Below are positions 16,761 through 26,598 of a stretch of 64,000 bases of DNA, piece after piece. Source of the DNA: Chryseobacterium rhizosphaerae (GTDB taxonomy: Bacteria > Bacteroidota > Bacteroidia > Flavobacteriales > Weeksellaceae); the NCBI RefSeq assembly GCF_003385455.1, contig NZ_QNUF01000006.1, forward strand, positions 62,001 to 126,000, read 5' to 3'. Below the pieces are notes generated by a model that did no database searches, had not been told where the DNA came from, and worked only from the letters and a program-made list of their open reading frames with translations. The translations under genes and the position numbers were made by a program. How positions within the stretch are numbered: position 1 is the first letter of the stretch; each line of letters opens with the position of its first letter.

Positions 16761-17910
16761 AGATAAAATTGATTTTTTTTTAAGCGAGATTTCAAAAAAA
16801 TGTATTGCAGATAAAGGTGACAATATCACATTCAGCTTGGGGAGTAATTATTACTCATTATTCTACAATAATGATATTGAGATTGAAAAAATTGAAAGTC
16901 TGATAGACCTGGCTTCTGAAGACACTTATTATTCTTTTGCCAGCGGAAGTTTAGCTGTGATTTATTTCATGAGGCTTCTTCATACTTCCAATATTATTAC
17001 AGATGAGGATATTGATGCAATAGAAGAAGATTCTATAGAATTCTTTTTAGAGTTGATCTCTATTTATGCAGACAAAAAAGAATATGACCTGTTTACAGGT
17101 TTGATTGGATTAGGTCTTTACTTTCTGGAAATCCAGAAACTTGATACAGTCGCAAAAATAGTGTCATATATTGACCACTTAAAATATGAACAAAACAAAT
17201 CCATTTTCTGGGTTGATCATAATATAACAAAAGAAGAAAACATCTGTGATCTGGGTCTTGCCCATGGTCTTCCTTCAATCATATCCTTTTTAGCAGAATG
17301 TTATCATAAAGGCTGTGAAAAAGAAACCTGTAAAAGACTGATCCAAGGAGCGGTACATTTTCTTTCTGAACTGTATGAGGAAAATAAAGATTCTCAGTAT
17401 ATATTTCCTTCAAAAATCAATGTCGTTACCCGCAAAAAGCAACCCGCAAACAGGTTGGCATGGTGCTATGGTGACTTAGGTATTGCGATAGGGATATGGA
17501 AAGCCTATACTGTTTTGCAGGATGAAGACCTGAAAACAATGAGTCTTTCTATCATTTTGAATTCATCAAAAATCAGATTGGATAACGCCGGGGTTTTTTA
17601 CAGTAACAAAAATGATTGTATAGACACTGGGATCTGTCATGGATCATCCGGAATTTCACATATTTTCAATAAATTTTACAGAGTATTTAAGCAGGAAGAG
17701 CTCAAAGAAGCACATGATTATTGGATGGCTATTACCCTTCAGCAACTGGATAAAGGAACCAAGTTTCCTTATGATCTGAAAAATGATGAATGGGTAGAAC
17801 ATACCGGATTACTGGAAGGAATTTCAGGAGTGGGAATGGTATTACTGGATTATCAGTATCCTGAGAAAGCTAAAGATTGGGATAAAATTTATTTAATGAA
17901 CATAGAATGA
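16753..17910 (+). CDS. lanC: lanthionine synthetase C-like cyclase
   Basis: A 385-residue LanC cyclase, which adds cysteine thiols of the precursor to dehydrated Ser/Thr to form lanthionine rings. The zinc ligands are all present: Cys238 (AWCYGDLG) and the Cys295-His296 pair (GICHGSSG). Catalytic positions equivalent to those of NisC are Asp112 (YDLFTGLIGLGLYF) and His171 (LGLAHGLPS). The repeated G-x-x-G helices of the alpha/alpha toroid are visible throughout. Length is close to NisC. The start overlaps the upstream oxidoreductase gene and the stop overlaps lanB in an ATGA, so the three are tightly coupled. A complete, probably active enzyme. Confidence 0.95.
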   Translation: MYKDKIDFFLSEISKKCIADKGDNITFSLGSNYYSLFYNNDIEIEKIESLIDLASEDTYYSFASGSLAVIYFMRLLHTSNIITDEDIDAIEEDSIEFFLELISIYADKKEYDLFTGLIGLGLYFLEIQKLDTVAKIVSYIDHLKYEQNKSIFWVDHNITKEENICDLGLAHGLPSIISFLAECYHKGCEKETCKRLIQGAVHFLSELYEENKDSQYIFPSKINVVTRKKQPANRLAWCYGDLGIAIGIWKAYTVLQDEDLKTMSLSIILNSSKIRLDNAGVFYSNKNDCIDTGICHGSSGISHIFNKFYRVFKQEELKEAHDYWMAITLQQLDKGTKFPYDLKNDEWVEHTGLLEGISGVGMVLLDYQYPEKAKDWDKIYLMNIE

Positions 17911-20900
17911 AATACAACGACATAGAAAAGCTGAACTTTTACCTGTTGAGGACTCCTCTTTTTCCACAAAAAAGTATTGATACATGGGAAAAAGACATCA
18001 ATAGTGAAAACTTTCGTAAGGCAATTTATTTATCTTCCCCGGATCTCTATGAGCAGCTTATCAATTGGGATGAAAAAAAACTTTCGAAAGAAAAAGCAGA
18101 TAAAATAAAAAAGTCTTTGCTTAAATACTGGCTTAGAATACATTTCAGAACCATCCCCTTTGGAACCAATGCAGGAGTAAGCATGGGACAATGGGACAGT
18201 AATACCCTGATCACACTGGATAAAGGGCAGGATAAGATTTATGCACGACTGGATATGCAACTGGTACATGATATCATTACAGAACTGGAGCAAAAAATGT
18301 TTGTCAGACAAATCTGTAAGTTCTATACCAACAATACCATATACAGTACCAAAAATAAATACCGTTATATTGAGTCTTCTGCAAATAACGGAGGATTGAA
18401 ATATGAAATTATTTCTACAGAAAAAAACAAATATCTGAATTCTATCATAAAAGCCTGTACCAACGGGCTGGAGCTATCATCCATAATAGAGGTATTGGTT
18501 AAGCAGGATATTTCTTATGAAGACAGCTTTGACTATGTCAATGAGCTTATCGACTCAAAAATACTTGTCAGTGAACTTTCTCCAAAGGTTACTGACAAAA
18601 ACTTCCAGGATTTTATCTATCAGTTTTTAAAAGGACTGAAAATTCCTGCTACCCAAGAAAATAATGAGGATGCAGCTTTCATTCGCCACATCATCAGCAT
18701 ATTTGAAATTGTTCAAAAAATAAATATAACCAATGACATTGATGATGCTGTTGAGAAAATTACTCAAATCTTAACTGAAGCAGGGATTAAAAGCTATAAA
18801 AAAAATATTATCCAGACAGACCTGCTAAAAGGTAAAGTATCCAACACACTGAACAATACTATTTTTAAAGATTTCAAAAAGGTACTTTCAACAGTCTTTA
18901 ATATCGGTACATCAGATAAAATTGATGCACTGGAGAGTTTTAAAAATGTATTTCTTGAAAGATATGATCAACAGGAAATACCTTTATTGTTAGCACTTGA
19001 TCCCCTATCAGGAATCAATTATCCCGTACATTCAGATAATGATGCTTCGGATCTGATTGGAGGAATCCAGTTCAAGTCTGAAAATAATTCTAATATTATT
19101 CAGGGATCTGTAAAATGGAATCAATTTTTGGGTGAAAAATTAATTAGTGCCGTTAAGAACAACGAAGATAAAATTATAATCACTCAAGATGAGGTTGCTC
19201 CGTTTTCAGACGAAAATAAAAATATACCTTTTTCAATGTCTTCTCTGGTACAGGTATATAAGGACGAGGAGGGACAACCTGTCATTTTTCATAAATTCAG
19301 TGACGGACCTTCGTCCTCTACTTACCTGGGACGTTTTTGTCATTTGGACAACGAACTGGAAGAATCAGTAAAACAAGCTTTATTAGAGGAAGAAAATTTC
19401 TTTGAAAATCAGATCATTGCTGAGATTGTGCATAATCCGCAACCAAGGGTAGGTAATATCCTTCTCAGACCGCATCTGAGAAAATATGAAATTCCCATTC
19501 TTAGCCCCCATCATTCAGACAGTGAACCGATCTACCTGAATGACCTTATGATTTCCATCAAGAACAACAGGGTTGTCCTTCGTTCCAAAAAATACAATAA
19601 AGAGGTTATTCCTAGTCTTTCATCTGCCCATAATTATAATCTGCATAAAGTACCGACGTATCATTTCTTATGTGATCTTCAGTATCAGAATATCACCCCG
19701 TCTTATAACTGGAACTGGGGAATGTTTACCAATTATGATTATTTACCAAGGATAATGGTCAACAACGTCATCCTGTCAAGAACATCATGGCGACTGTCAT
19801 CCGAGAAAATATTCAATGGAAAGCAGGCTTCAGTAGCTATTCTCAGGGATTATCTAAGAGAAAAGAATATTCCTGAAATCTTTACTTTCTCGGAGAGGGA
19901 TATGGAACTCCCTGTATTTATGAACAATGACCTTTCTCTGGAAATCTTACTGGATCATCTTGCGAAGGAAAAGACAATAAGAGTGTTCGAAAACCTTGCA
20001 AATCAATATGAAAGTATAGCCAAAGATACGGAAGGAAATATCCATAGCAATGAGATTGTTATTCCATGGCATAACCTAAGCAGTACGAAAAACAAAGAAC
20101 TTTCCGTCTTTCCTGTTAAGAATACCATTACCAGAAATTTTATTCCGGGAAGCGAATGGCTCTTCTATAAAATCTATAGCAGTACCAAAGTTTCGGATCA
20201 GATCATCAAAGATTCTATTTATAAATTTGCCAGTGGACTCATTAAAAAAGGGATTATCAAAAAGTGGTTTTTCATCCGTTATAGCGATCCGGATCATCAT
20301 ATCAGAATAAGGTTTCTGACAACATCATCTGATCATAATATATCCAATCAGATCTATCAATTGCTCGATAAGTATTTGACACAGGAGATGATTATCCATA
20401 AAATTGTTCTGGATACCTACAATAGAGAGATTGAGCGATATGGAGAGTCTACCATAGACTACATGGAAAGTATATTTCATTTTGACAGTGAATGCGTTTG
20501 CCAGCTATTGAAAGAGGCTGAATTGACGGAAACTGCAATTTGGAAAGGAGCTATTGTGGGAGTAAACAGGATTTTGGATGATTTTGGCTATGAGCAAACC
20601 GAAAGAAGAGATATTATGAATCACCTGGCCAATGGGTATGGTATGAGGCTGGATGAAAACTCTAAGGCAGCTTTAAAAGATAAATATAGAAACCACAGAA
20701 GTGAAATATTGGGTCTCTTAACAGGTGGTGATGATTTTTCTGCGATATTGAATGGCAGAACCAAGAAAACAAAAAAATATATAGCTGAAGTTAAGGAGCT
20801 CCAATCTAAGCAAATGGTTAAATCATTAGTGATAAGTTATATTCATATGTTTATTAACCGAATGTTTGCCTCGAAACCGAATCTCTATGAGTCCATTCTT

Positions 20901-20957
20901 TATTATTTCTTACACAAAAGTTATGACTCATTACTCAATATTAAAAAACTGACGTAG
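17907..20957 (+). CDS. lanB: lantibiotic dehydratase, full-length LanB
   Basis: A 1016-residue class I lanthipeptide dehydratase. It uses glutamyl-tRNA to glutamylate Ser/Thr of the precursor and then eliminates glutamate. The N-terminal glutamylation domain occupies about 1-690, opening with FYLLRTPLFPQKSIDTW. The C-terminal elimination (SpaB_C) domain occupies about 735-1005, with its signature WFFIRYSDPDHHIRIRF at 787-803 and the DTYNREIERYG motif at 836-846. Both domains are in one chain, unlike the split LanB of some Bacteroidota clusters such as pinensin. The start overlaps lanC by four bases, and the next gene starts one base after the stop. Confidence 0.95.
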   Translation: MKYNDIEKLNFYLLRTPLFPQKSIDTWEKDINSENFRKAIYLSSPDLYEQLINWDEKKLSKEKADKIKKSLLKYWLRIHFRTIPFGTNAGVSMGQWDSNTLITLDKGQDKIYARLDMQLVHDIITELEQKMFVRQICKFYTNNTIYSTKNKYRYIESSANNGGLKYEIISTEKNKYLNSIIKACTNGLELSSIIEVLVKQDISYEDSFDYVNELIDSKILVSELSPKVTDKNFQDFIYQFLKGLKIPATQENNEDAAFIRHIISIFEIVQKINITNDIDDAVEKITQILTEAGIKSYKKNIIQTDLLKGKVSNTLNNTIFKDFKKVLSTVFNIGTSDKIDALESFKNVFLERYDQQEIPLLLALDPLSGINYPVHSDNDASDLIGGIQFKSENNSNIIQGSVKWNQFLGEKLISAVKNNEDKIIITQDEVAPFSDENKNIPFSMSSLVQVYKDEEGQPVIFHKFSDGPSSSTYLGRFCHLDNELEESVKQALLEEENFFENQIIAEIVHNPQPRVGNILLRPHLRKYEIPILSPHHSDSEPIYLNDLMISIKNNRVVLRSKKYNKEVIPSLSSAHNYNLHKVPTYHFLCDLQYQNITPSYNWNWGMFTNYDYLPRIMVNNVILSRTSWRLSSEKIFNGKQASVAILRDYLREKNIPEIFTFSERDMELPVFMNNDLSLEILLDHLAKEKTIRVFENLANQYESIAKDTEGNIHSNEIVIPWHNLSSTKNKELSVFPVKNTITRNFIPGSEWLFYKIYSSTKVSDQIIKDSIYKFASGLIKKGIIKKWFFIRYSDPDHHIRIRFLTTSSDHNISNQIYQLLDKYLTQEMIIHKIVLDTYNREIERYGESTIDYMESIFHFDSECVCQLLKEAELTETAIWKGAIVGVNRILDDFGYEQTERRDIMNHLANGYGMRLDENSKAALKDKYRNHRSEILGLLTGGDDFSAILNGRTKKTKKYIAEVKELQSKQMVKSLVISYIHMFINRMFASKPNLYESILYYFLHKSYDSLLNIKKLT

Positions 20958-20958
20958 G

Positions 20959-22194
20959 ATGACCAAAATCGCATTAATAAATTGTTATTTCGGAAAAAGC
21001 TGGCCATCTTATTTCAGCCATTTTTTGTTCAGTTGCAAATATAATCCGGATGTTGATTTTATATTGTTTACTAATTTAGAAGCTCCTTTTCATATCCCCA
21101 ATGTACACTTTGTGCACATTAAGGACCTTACTGAATTCAGTGCATTAGCCAGTAAAAAGCTCAATCTGAATATCAACATTCTGGATGGCTACAAATTATG
21201 TGATTTTAAACCTACCTATGGGCTGATCTTTCAGGAATATCTGAAAAATTATGATTTCTGGGGATATTGTGATATCGATATTGTTTTCGGTAATATCAGG
21301 TATTTTATGACTGAAAAAATATTGCAGAAATACGATGTCATCAGTCCTCATAAGAATTATCCTGCAGGATTTTTCACCTTATTGAAAAATAATGAGCAAT
21401 GTATCAATCTCTTCAAACAGAGTAAAGATTATGCCCGTATTTTAGAGAACAGCCGTCATTTCTGCTTTGATGAATGCAATTTTGAATTCAACAGGGTTCA
21501 TACTACAGATATTACCCAGATCAATACAGAGATTGAAAGCTTCACCTTGGTGTTAAGAAGACTGGAACTTCAAAAGGAAATTAAGTATTATCATAAACCC
21601 ATTGTACAGGAATTTACCTATACAGATGTCGTTCACCATTGGGTAGAGGGTAATATTTTCAATAGTATTACTGAAAAACAGTACCTACTGATTCATCTTA
21701 TCAATGTAAAGGACAATCAATTTTTCTTTATAGATCCATTTGAAAACAAAGCTAAATTTTCGATTTCGCCAAAGGGCATCCACTACAAATTCAGCCAGTA
21801 TTCTCATACCTTAAAAAAAATAAAAAGCAGGATCAATGAAAATATCAGACAAACCAATTACAGGTTTCTGCTGCTAAAATCAAAATTGCTTTCTTATACC
21901 CAAAAAGAACATGTAAATTTTCTGGAAGAGCAATCATACAAAATCGGAAAAACACATATTACCTTTTATCCGCAGGATAAAAACAAGCTGGTCATTATCA
22001 ATGAAGCAGACTATACACTGCACTACAATCAGTTTTCCCTTTATAAAATTAAGGACAATAAATGGATAGGAATCAGTAAAAAGGCAATCAGTACAATCGA
22101 TTTTCATTATAAAAATGAAGAAGATATTCCTTATAAAATAAGTATAAATAATATCCAGAAACGGATCAACGAAAACGCATATTATATCTATTAA
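20959..22194 (+). CDS. DUF6625 family, glycosyltransferase-like protein
   Basis: A 411-residue protein whose first ~250 residues match DUF6625, a GT-A-fold glycosyltransferase-like family. It opens with KIALINCYFGKSWPSYFSHF and carries a DxD-like metal motif in WGYCDIDIVFGN (Asp105 and Asp107), with YPAGFFTLLKN following. The last ~150 residues have no recognised domain. It begins one base after the lanB stop, so it belongs to the lanthipeptide operon and may add a sugar to the peptide or to an intermediate. That role is inference: donor and acceptor cannot be read from the sequence. No membrane segment is present. Confidence 0.82.
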   Translation: MTKIALINCYFGKSWPSYFSHFLFSCKYNPDVDFILFTNLEAPFHIPNVHFVHIKDLTEFSALASKKLNLNINILDGYKLCDFKPTYGLIFQEYLKNYDFWGYCDIDIVFGNIRYFMTEKILQKYDVISPHKNYPAGFFTLLKNNEQCINLFKQSKDYARILENSRHFCFDECNFEFNRVHTTDITQINTEIESFTLVLRRLELQKEIKYYHKPIVQEFTYTDVVHHWVEGNIFNSITEKQYLLIHLINVKDNQFFFIDPFENKAKFSISPKGIHYKFSQYSHTLKKIKSRINENIRQTNYRFLLLKSKLLSYTQKEHVNFLEEQSYKIGKTHITFYPQDKNKLVIINEADYTLHYNQFSLYKIKDNKWIGISKKAISTIDFHYKNEEDIPYKISINNIQKRINENAYYIY

Positions 22195-22210
22195 ATATAT
22201 TTCTGCATCT

Positions 22211-22579
22211 ATGACTGAAAAAAATGGACATGTGACCTCCTTTAATTTTTTACTGAAAAAATTTATACAACAAAATATAAAGCCCGGTAAAATAAAAAAT
22301 TACGACATCCCTGTGGAAGATTATAATTTTTTGAGTTTCCACACGATCTTAAAAGATGATTTTGATATTGAAACGATGGTGGTAAGACTGGAGCTTGAAG
22401 ATCTTGAAGACCTTCCCTTCCCTGCCATTGCATTTTTGAAGATCAATAGCGGTACTTTTGCATTAATTAATGATTATAAAGAAGGGAAAGTGTATTGGGA
22501 AAATAAAGAATTTGGAAAACAGATCAATACCCTCAGTCTTTTTAAAAGAATAAGTGATACTGTATTTCTGATCTCTTAA
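22211..22579 (+). CDS. C39-like domain protein without catalytic residues
   Basis: A 122-residue protein resembling the peptidase C39-like domain found in Bacteroidota peptide-export and VKOR-type proteins. The second half reads LPFPAIAFLKINSGTFALINDYKEGKVYW, the usual P-x-I-A-x-L then G-H-F-V-V-I strand pair, but Thr-Phe-Ala replaces the His-Phe-Val that holds the catalytic His. There is no cysteine anywhere in the protein, so it cannot be a thiol protease. It could bind the leader peptide as a chaperone or adaptor. It is the last gene of the lanthipeptide operon, 16 bp after the glycosyltransferase gene, and a terminator follows. Family assignment is by eye and tentative. Confidence 0.6.
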   Translation: MTEKNGHVTSFNFLLKKFIQQNIKPGKIKNYDIPVEDYNFLSFHTILKDDFDIETMVVRLELEDLEDLPFPAIAFLKINSGTFALINDYKEGKVYWENKEFGKQINTLSLFKRISDTVFLIS

Positions 22580-22590
22580 TATATACAATA

Positions 22591-22622
22591 AAAAAGGTGA
22601 ACATTAGCGTTCACCTTTTTAT
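22591..22622. terminator. convergent terminator, lanthipeptide operon and rpoN
   Basis: AAAAAGGTGAAC pairs with GTTCACCTTTTT around ATTAGC. It is symmetric, so it can stop transcription from both sides. Confidence 0.93.
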
Positions 22623-22646
22623 ACATTGAAAGTACAGTATTGACAA

Positions 22647-24110
22647 CTATAACTCTTTTCTTAATCTTGCTACAGGAATATTCAGCTGCTCACGGTATTT
22701 TGCAATTGTTCTTCTTGCAATATTGTAGCCCTGTTCTTTTAAGATCACTACCAAAGCATCATCGGTAAGCGGTTTTCTCTTATTCTCCTTACTGATCACT
22801 TCCTGAAGGTGGGTTTTAATCTCTTTTGTAGAAACTTCTTCCCCATCATCATTAGTTAAACTGTCCGAGAACAGATCTTTAAGATATACAATCCCGTTTG
22901 GTGTATCAGCATATTTACTTTTTACTACTCTTGAAATGGTAGAAATATCAAATCCTGTAATATCTGCTATATCTTTTAGAATCATCGGTTTCAGTGACTT
23001 TTCATCCCCTGTGATAAAGTAATCCTTCTGGAACTTTACAATGGCCGTAATGGTCTGTAAAAGGGTATTCTGACGCTGATTAATGGCATCAATATACCAT
23101 TTGGCAGCATCAAGCTTTTGTTTGATAAATAAAGCAGCCTGTTTATGCTCAGATGAATTTTTATCATGAGAGTAGGTGGTAAGAATATCCTTATACTCCT
23201 CTGAAACTCTTAAAGTAGGTGCATTTTTGCTGTTAAGCATAGGAATTACCAATCCATCCTTTACCTGGATCACAAAGTCAGGGATAATTTCCTGGTTGAT
23301 TGTAATAGTCTGGGTATCAAAGTTCCCTCCCACTTTAGGTGATAATTTTGAGATTTCTTCCAAAGCATCTTTCAGATCTTCTTCCTCAATATCATATTTC
23401 TGAATAATCTTATTATAGTGCTTATTCGTCAACGCATCAAACTGATGTCTCAGAATGCTTGCAGCTAAAGAAACCGCTTTATCCGAGCTTACTTTCTTTT
23501 CAATCTGAAGTAATAAACATTCCTGAAGACCTCTTGCCCCTACTCCTGATGGATCCAGTTTCTGAACATAATTCTCCAGGATATCTTCCACTTTTTCTTT
23601 TGTAGTATAGATTCCCTGTGAGAAAGCCAGATCATCAACGATAGACTTGATTTCCCTTCTTAAATATCCATCCGTATCCAGATTTCCAATAAGGTATTCC
23701 GCGACTCTTAAATCTTCATTATTGATATTTACCAAATGAATTTGTTCCATCAGGTAATCATACAATGACTGCCCCTCTGTTAAAAGACTTTCATTATCAA
23801 ATTCTTCATCGTCAGGAGAATAGTTGCTGGATGCCGTTTTATAGTTGGGTTCGTCGTCATAAATATATTCATTGACGTCAAAATCTGTTTCAATGCTATC
23901 GGTACCCTCATCCTGATAGGTTTCTTCCAAAGAAGCATAATCATCTTCCTTAGATTCTTCCTTTGCAATTTCTAATGCAGGGTTTTCTTCTAGCTCTCTC
24001 TCCAACTCCTCTTCAAATTCAAGAGTATGAAGCTGAATAAGCTTCATCAACTGGATCTGCTGGGGAGCCAGCTTCTGTCCTAATTTGAGTTGTAAGTGTT
24101 GTTTAAGCAT
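22647..24110 (-). CDS. rpoN: RNA polymerase sigma-54 factor
   Basis: A 487-residue RpoN. Region I is N-terminal and Gln-rich (LKLGQKLAPQQIQLMKLIQLHTLEFEEELERELEENPAL, about 7-45), followed by a long acidic region II. The core-binding domain contains NLDTDGYLRREI and LDPSGVGARGLQECLLLQ. The C-terminal DNA-binding region has the RpoN box ARRTIAKYR at 465-473. Length and domain order are normal. It would direct RNA polymerase to -24/-12 promoters with the help of AAA+ activators; no such activator is in this window. No exact -7 box is seen before it. Confidence 0.97.
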   Translation of the reverse strand: MLKQHLQLKLGQKLAPQQIQLMKLIQLHTLEFEEELERELEENPALEIAKEESKEDDYASLEETYQDEGTDSIETDFDVNEYIYDDEPNYKTASSNYSPDDEEFDNESLLTEGQSLYDYLMEQIHLVNINNEDLRVAEYLIGNLDTDGYLRREIKSIVDDLAFSQGIYTTKEKVEDILENYVQKLDPSGVGARGLQECLLLQIEKKVSSDKAVSLAASILRHQFDALTNKHYNKIIQKYDIEEEDLKDALEEISKLSPKVGGNFDTQTITINQEIIPDFVIQVKDGLVIPMLNSKNAPTLRVSEEYKDILTTYSHDKNSSEHKQAALFIKQKLDAAKWYIDAINQRQNTLLQTITAIVKFQKDYFITGDEKSLKPMILKDIADITGFDISTISRVVKSKYADTPNGIVYLKDLFSDSLTNDDGEEVSTKEIKTHLQEVISKENKRKPLTDDALVVILKEQGYNIARRTIAKYREQLNIPVARLRKEL

Positions 24111-24228
24111 AGTAATATTGGCGTTTTAACATAACATATTCTACGAATTTAATAAATTTATTTGATAATAAACACATTTAGCATGATTTTTGCAGTATAG
24201 TTCTTATCATAATAAACTACTAAAAAAT

Positions 24229-24262
24229 AAAAAAAGCCTTAAATTTCATTAAGGCTTTTTTT
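24229..24262 (-). terminator. terminator of asnS
   Basis: AAAAAGCCTTAA pairs with TTAAGGCTTTTT around a six-base loop, with long A and T runs. It lies between the asnS stop (24270) and the rpoN start. Confidence 0.92.
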
Positions 24263-24269
24263 TATTATT

Positions 24270-25718
24270 CTAGAATTCAGCACTTTTCGGCGTCCTTGGG
24301 AAAGGAATTACATCTCTGATATTCGTCATCCCTGTCACAAAAAGAACTAATCTTTCTAATCCTAAACCAAATCCTGCATGAGGAACAGAACCAAATTTAC
24401 GGGTATCCAGATACCACCAAAGTTCGTGCTCATCTACATGCATATCAGTCATTTTCTGTTTTAGTACATCTAATCTTGCTTCTCTTTCGGAACCACCGAT
24501 GATTTCACCGATTCCAGGGAAAAGAACATCCATTGCTGCCACAGTTTTGTTGTCGTCATTCAATTTCATATAGAAAGCTTTGATCTCTTTCGGATAATCA
24601 AATAATACAACCGGGCTCTCAAAATGTTTTTCAACAAGATATCTTTCATGCTCAGACTGAAGATCTGTTCCCCATTTCTCAACAGGGTAAGCAAATTTAC
24701 CTTTCTTATTTTCTTTAGAGTTTAGTAAAATTTCAATAGCTTCTGTATAGCTTACACGCTTGAAACGTTTAGCAATCACATTCTGAAGTTTTTCAATAAG
24801 ACCTTCTTTTGCTCTTTCCTTCTCAGGTTTTGTTTTCTGATCTTCTTCAAAACGCTTATCCAGGAATTCAAGATCGTCTTTACAGTTATCCAATACATAC
24901 TGGATCACATACTTTAAGAAATCTTCAGCAAGGTCAATATTGTCTTCCAGGTTATTAAAAGCAACTTCCGGCTCAATCATCCAGAATTCAGCAAGGTGTC
25001 TTGTTGTGTTTGAATTTTCAGCACGGAAAGTAGGTCCGAATGTATAAATTCTTCCTAATCCCATAGCTGCAGTTTCCCCTTCAAGCTGTCCTGAAACTGT
25101 AAGATTTGTTTTTTTACCAAAGAAATCCTGTGAGAAATCAATTTCACCTTCTTCTGTTCTTGGCATATTTTCAAGATCAAAGTTGGTAACTCCAAACATT
25201 TCTCCCGCTCCTTCTGCATCTGCACCGGTAATTACTGGTGTGTTGATATAGAAGAACTGATTCTGGTTAAAAAACGAGTGAACCGCAAAACTCACGGCAT
25301 GACGTACTCTGAAAACAGCTCCAAATAAATTGGTTCTGAATCTTAGGTGGGCCTGCTCACGAAGTTTTTCCAAACTATGTTTTTTAGGTTGAAGAATCGT
25401 ACTTTGAAGCTCTTCAGTAAAGTTATCTCCTAAAACGATGATCTTTTTAGCAATAATCTCAACGCTTTGACCAGCACCCTGGCTTTCTACCACTTCTCCT
25501 ACCACTTTAAGGGAAGAAGCAGTACTGATATTCTTGATAACCTCTTCATCAAAATTTTCGAAATCAACAACTATCTGCAAATTATTAATAGTAGATCCAT
25601 CATTAAGTGCAATAAAGCGATTAGCACGGAATGTTCTTACCCATCCGTAAACTGTAATGTCATGATGTAATACTTTCTTGTAATCCTTCAGGATTTCTTT
25701 GATCGTCTGCTTTTTCAT
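24270..25718 (-). CDS. asnS: asparagine--tRNA ligase
   Basis: A 482-residue class IIb aminoacyl-tRNA synthetase. An OB-fold anticodon-binding domain is N-terminal (about 15-115: [22 protein letters not shown]). The catalytic core has motif 2 [21 protein letters not shown] and motif 3 [21 protein letters not shown] followed by PFPRTP, which is the asparaginyl form. A TAACTTTG -7 box lies at 25757-25764 and a terminator follows the stop. The gene is transcribed alone. Length and motifs are normal, and I see nothing odd. Confidence 0.97.
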   Translation of the reverse strand: MKKQTIKEILKDYKKVLHHDITVYGWVRTFRANRFIALNDGSTINNLQIVVDFENFDEEVIKNISTASSLKVVGEVVESQGAGQSVEIIAKKIIVLGDNFTEELQSTILQPKKHSLEKLREQAHLRFRTNLFGAVFRVRHAVSFAVHSFFNQNQFFYINTPVITGADAEGAGEMFGVTNFDLENMPRTEEGEIDFSQDFFGKKTNLTVSGQLEGETAAMGLGRIYTFGPTFRAENSNTTRHLAEFWMIEPEVAFNNLEDNIDLAEDFLKYVIQYVLDNCKDDLEFLDKRFEEDQKTKPEKERAKEGLIEKLQNVIAKRFKRVSYTEAIEILLNSKENKKGKFAYPVEKWGTDLQSEHERYLVEKHFESPVVLFDYPKEIKAFYMKLNDDNKTVAAMDVLFPGIGEIIGGSEREARLDVLKQKMTDMHVDEHELWWYLDTRKFGSVPHAGFGLGLERLVLFVTGMTNIRDVIPFPRTPKSAEF

Positions 25719-25756
25719 TTGTTGATGATAAATTTTTGTATAAAAATTAATGTTTG

Positions 25757-25764
25757 CAAAGTTA
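25757..25764 (-). promoter_or_regulatory. -7 promoter box of asnS
   Basis: Minus strand TAACTTTG, an exact TAnnTTTG, 39 bp before the asnS start. Confidence 0.55.
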
Positions 25765-25771
25765 CAAAAAA

Positions 25772-25806
25772 ACAGCGCAACTTAATGGTTACGCTGTCTT
25801 TAAAAA
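25772..25806 (-). terminator. orphan terminator-like stem-loop
   Basis: Imperfect stem (ACAGCG with CGCTGT, inner AAC with GTT, one mismatch) followed on the minus strand by seven T. It stands 800 bp downstream of the nearest minus-strand gene. Confidence 0.5.
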
Positions 25807-26598
25807 TCATTTATCAGGTAATTAAACTTTCTGTTCAGTAAAATTATCTTTTTTCACTCTTCTGCATTCGTTTCTAAAGTATAATTTTAAGATTCTGAAC
25901 TTCATAAAATTTGTCCTGACTTGAACCTGGTACACTCACATCATATCACTTTTAAGAGGAATAAGTTGACTTATTCTTGGTTTTTTCATAAGAACAGGCT
26001 TCTTATGTATGGAAAATAGTTATTAGTTTTTAGTTTTTAAATGATAATTCTGATTTCTCAAGTTCATCATTAGCTCTGTCTTATTCAGTTAGAATTCATT
26101 CCCTGACATCGCTAATGGTTTCAAACAAATTTTGTTTACTTACAACATAATAAATTACTTTTGGTGATCACTACTCTAACTTTTTAATTAATTCATTAAC
26201 TCACGTAGGATTTTAATATTTACATTCTTGTACTGTACACATACAAAAATATAAATGCTGTGTTTTTACCTTGAAGCAAAGATGCAGTAAAGCGATGTGA
26301 TAATACAAGTGAATACTCTATAGATTCATAAATTTATATATCTAAATTCATGAATTAAAAAACAACAAACAATTAAAAACCAATACATTAATATTATTTC
26401 ATATGGATTATGTCATTTTATTTTCACTTCATGAAAAATAGCATTTCTATTCTTTTTTTAACAGATCAACGCATCATTTATCGATTTTCTTCGCTTCATT
26501 TTTCCATAATATTCTATCATGTGGGATATTTTATGTTCAAAATTCCCCAGCATTAATAACCTCTTATCATAGAATGTTTTTTTTAATTATTTCAATAC

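Larger units (their letters stand above)
25719..26598. other. 880-bp AT-rich stretch without recognised gene
   Basis: No credible coding frame on either strand. The asnS -7 box lies at 25757-25764. A stem-loop at 25772-25797 (ACAGCG...CGCTGT, extra AAC/GTT pairs, followed on the minus strand by seven T) looks like a terminator for minus-strand transcription, although nothing coding lies between it and the gene at 26599, 800 bp upstream. The rest is low-complexity A/T sequence with small imperfect palindromes, for example near 26330-26360. Confidence 0.5.
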
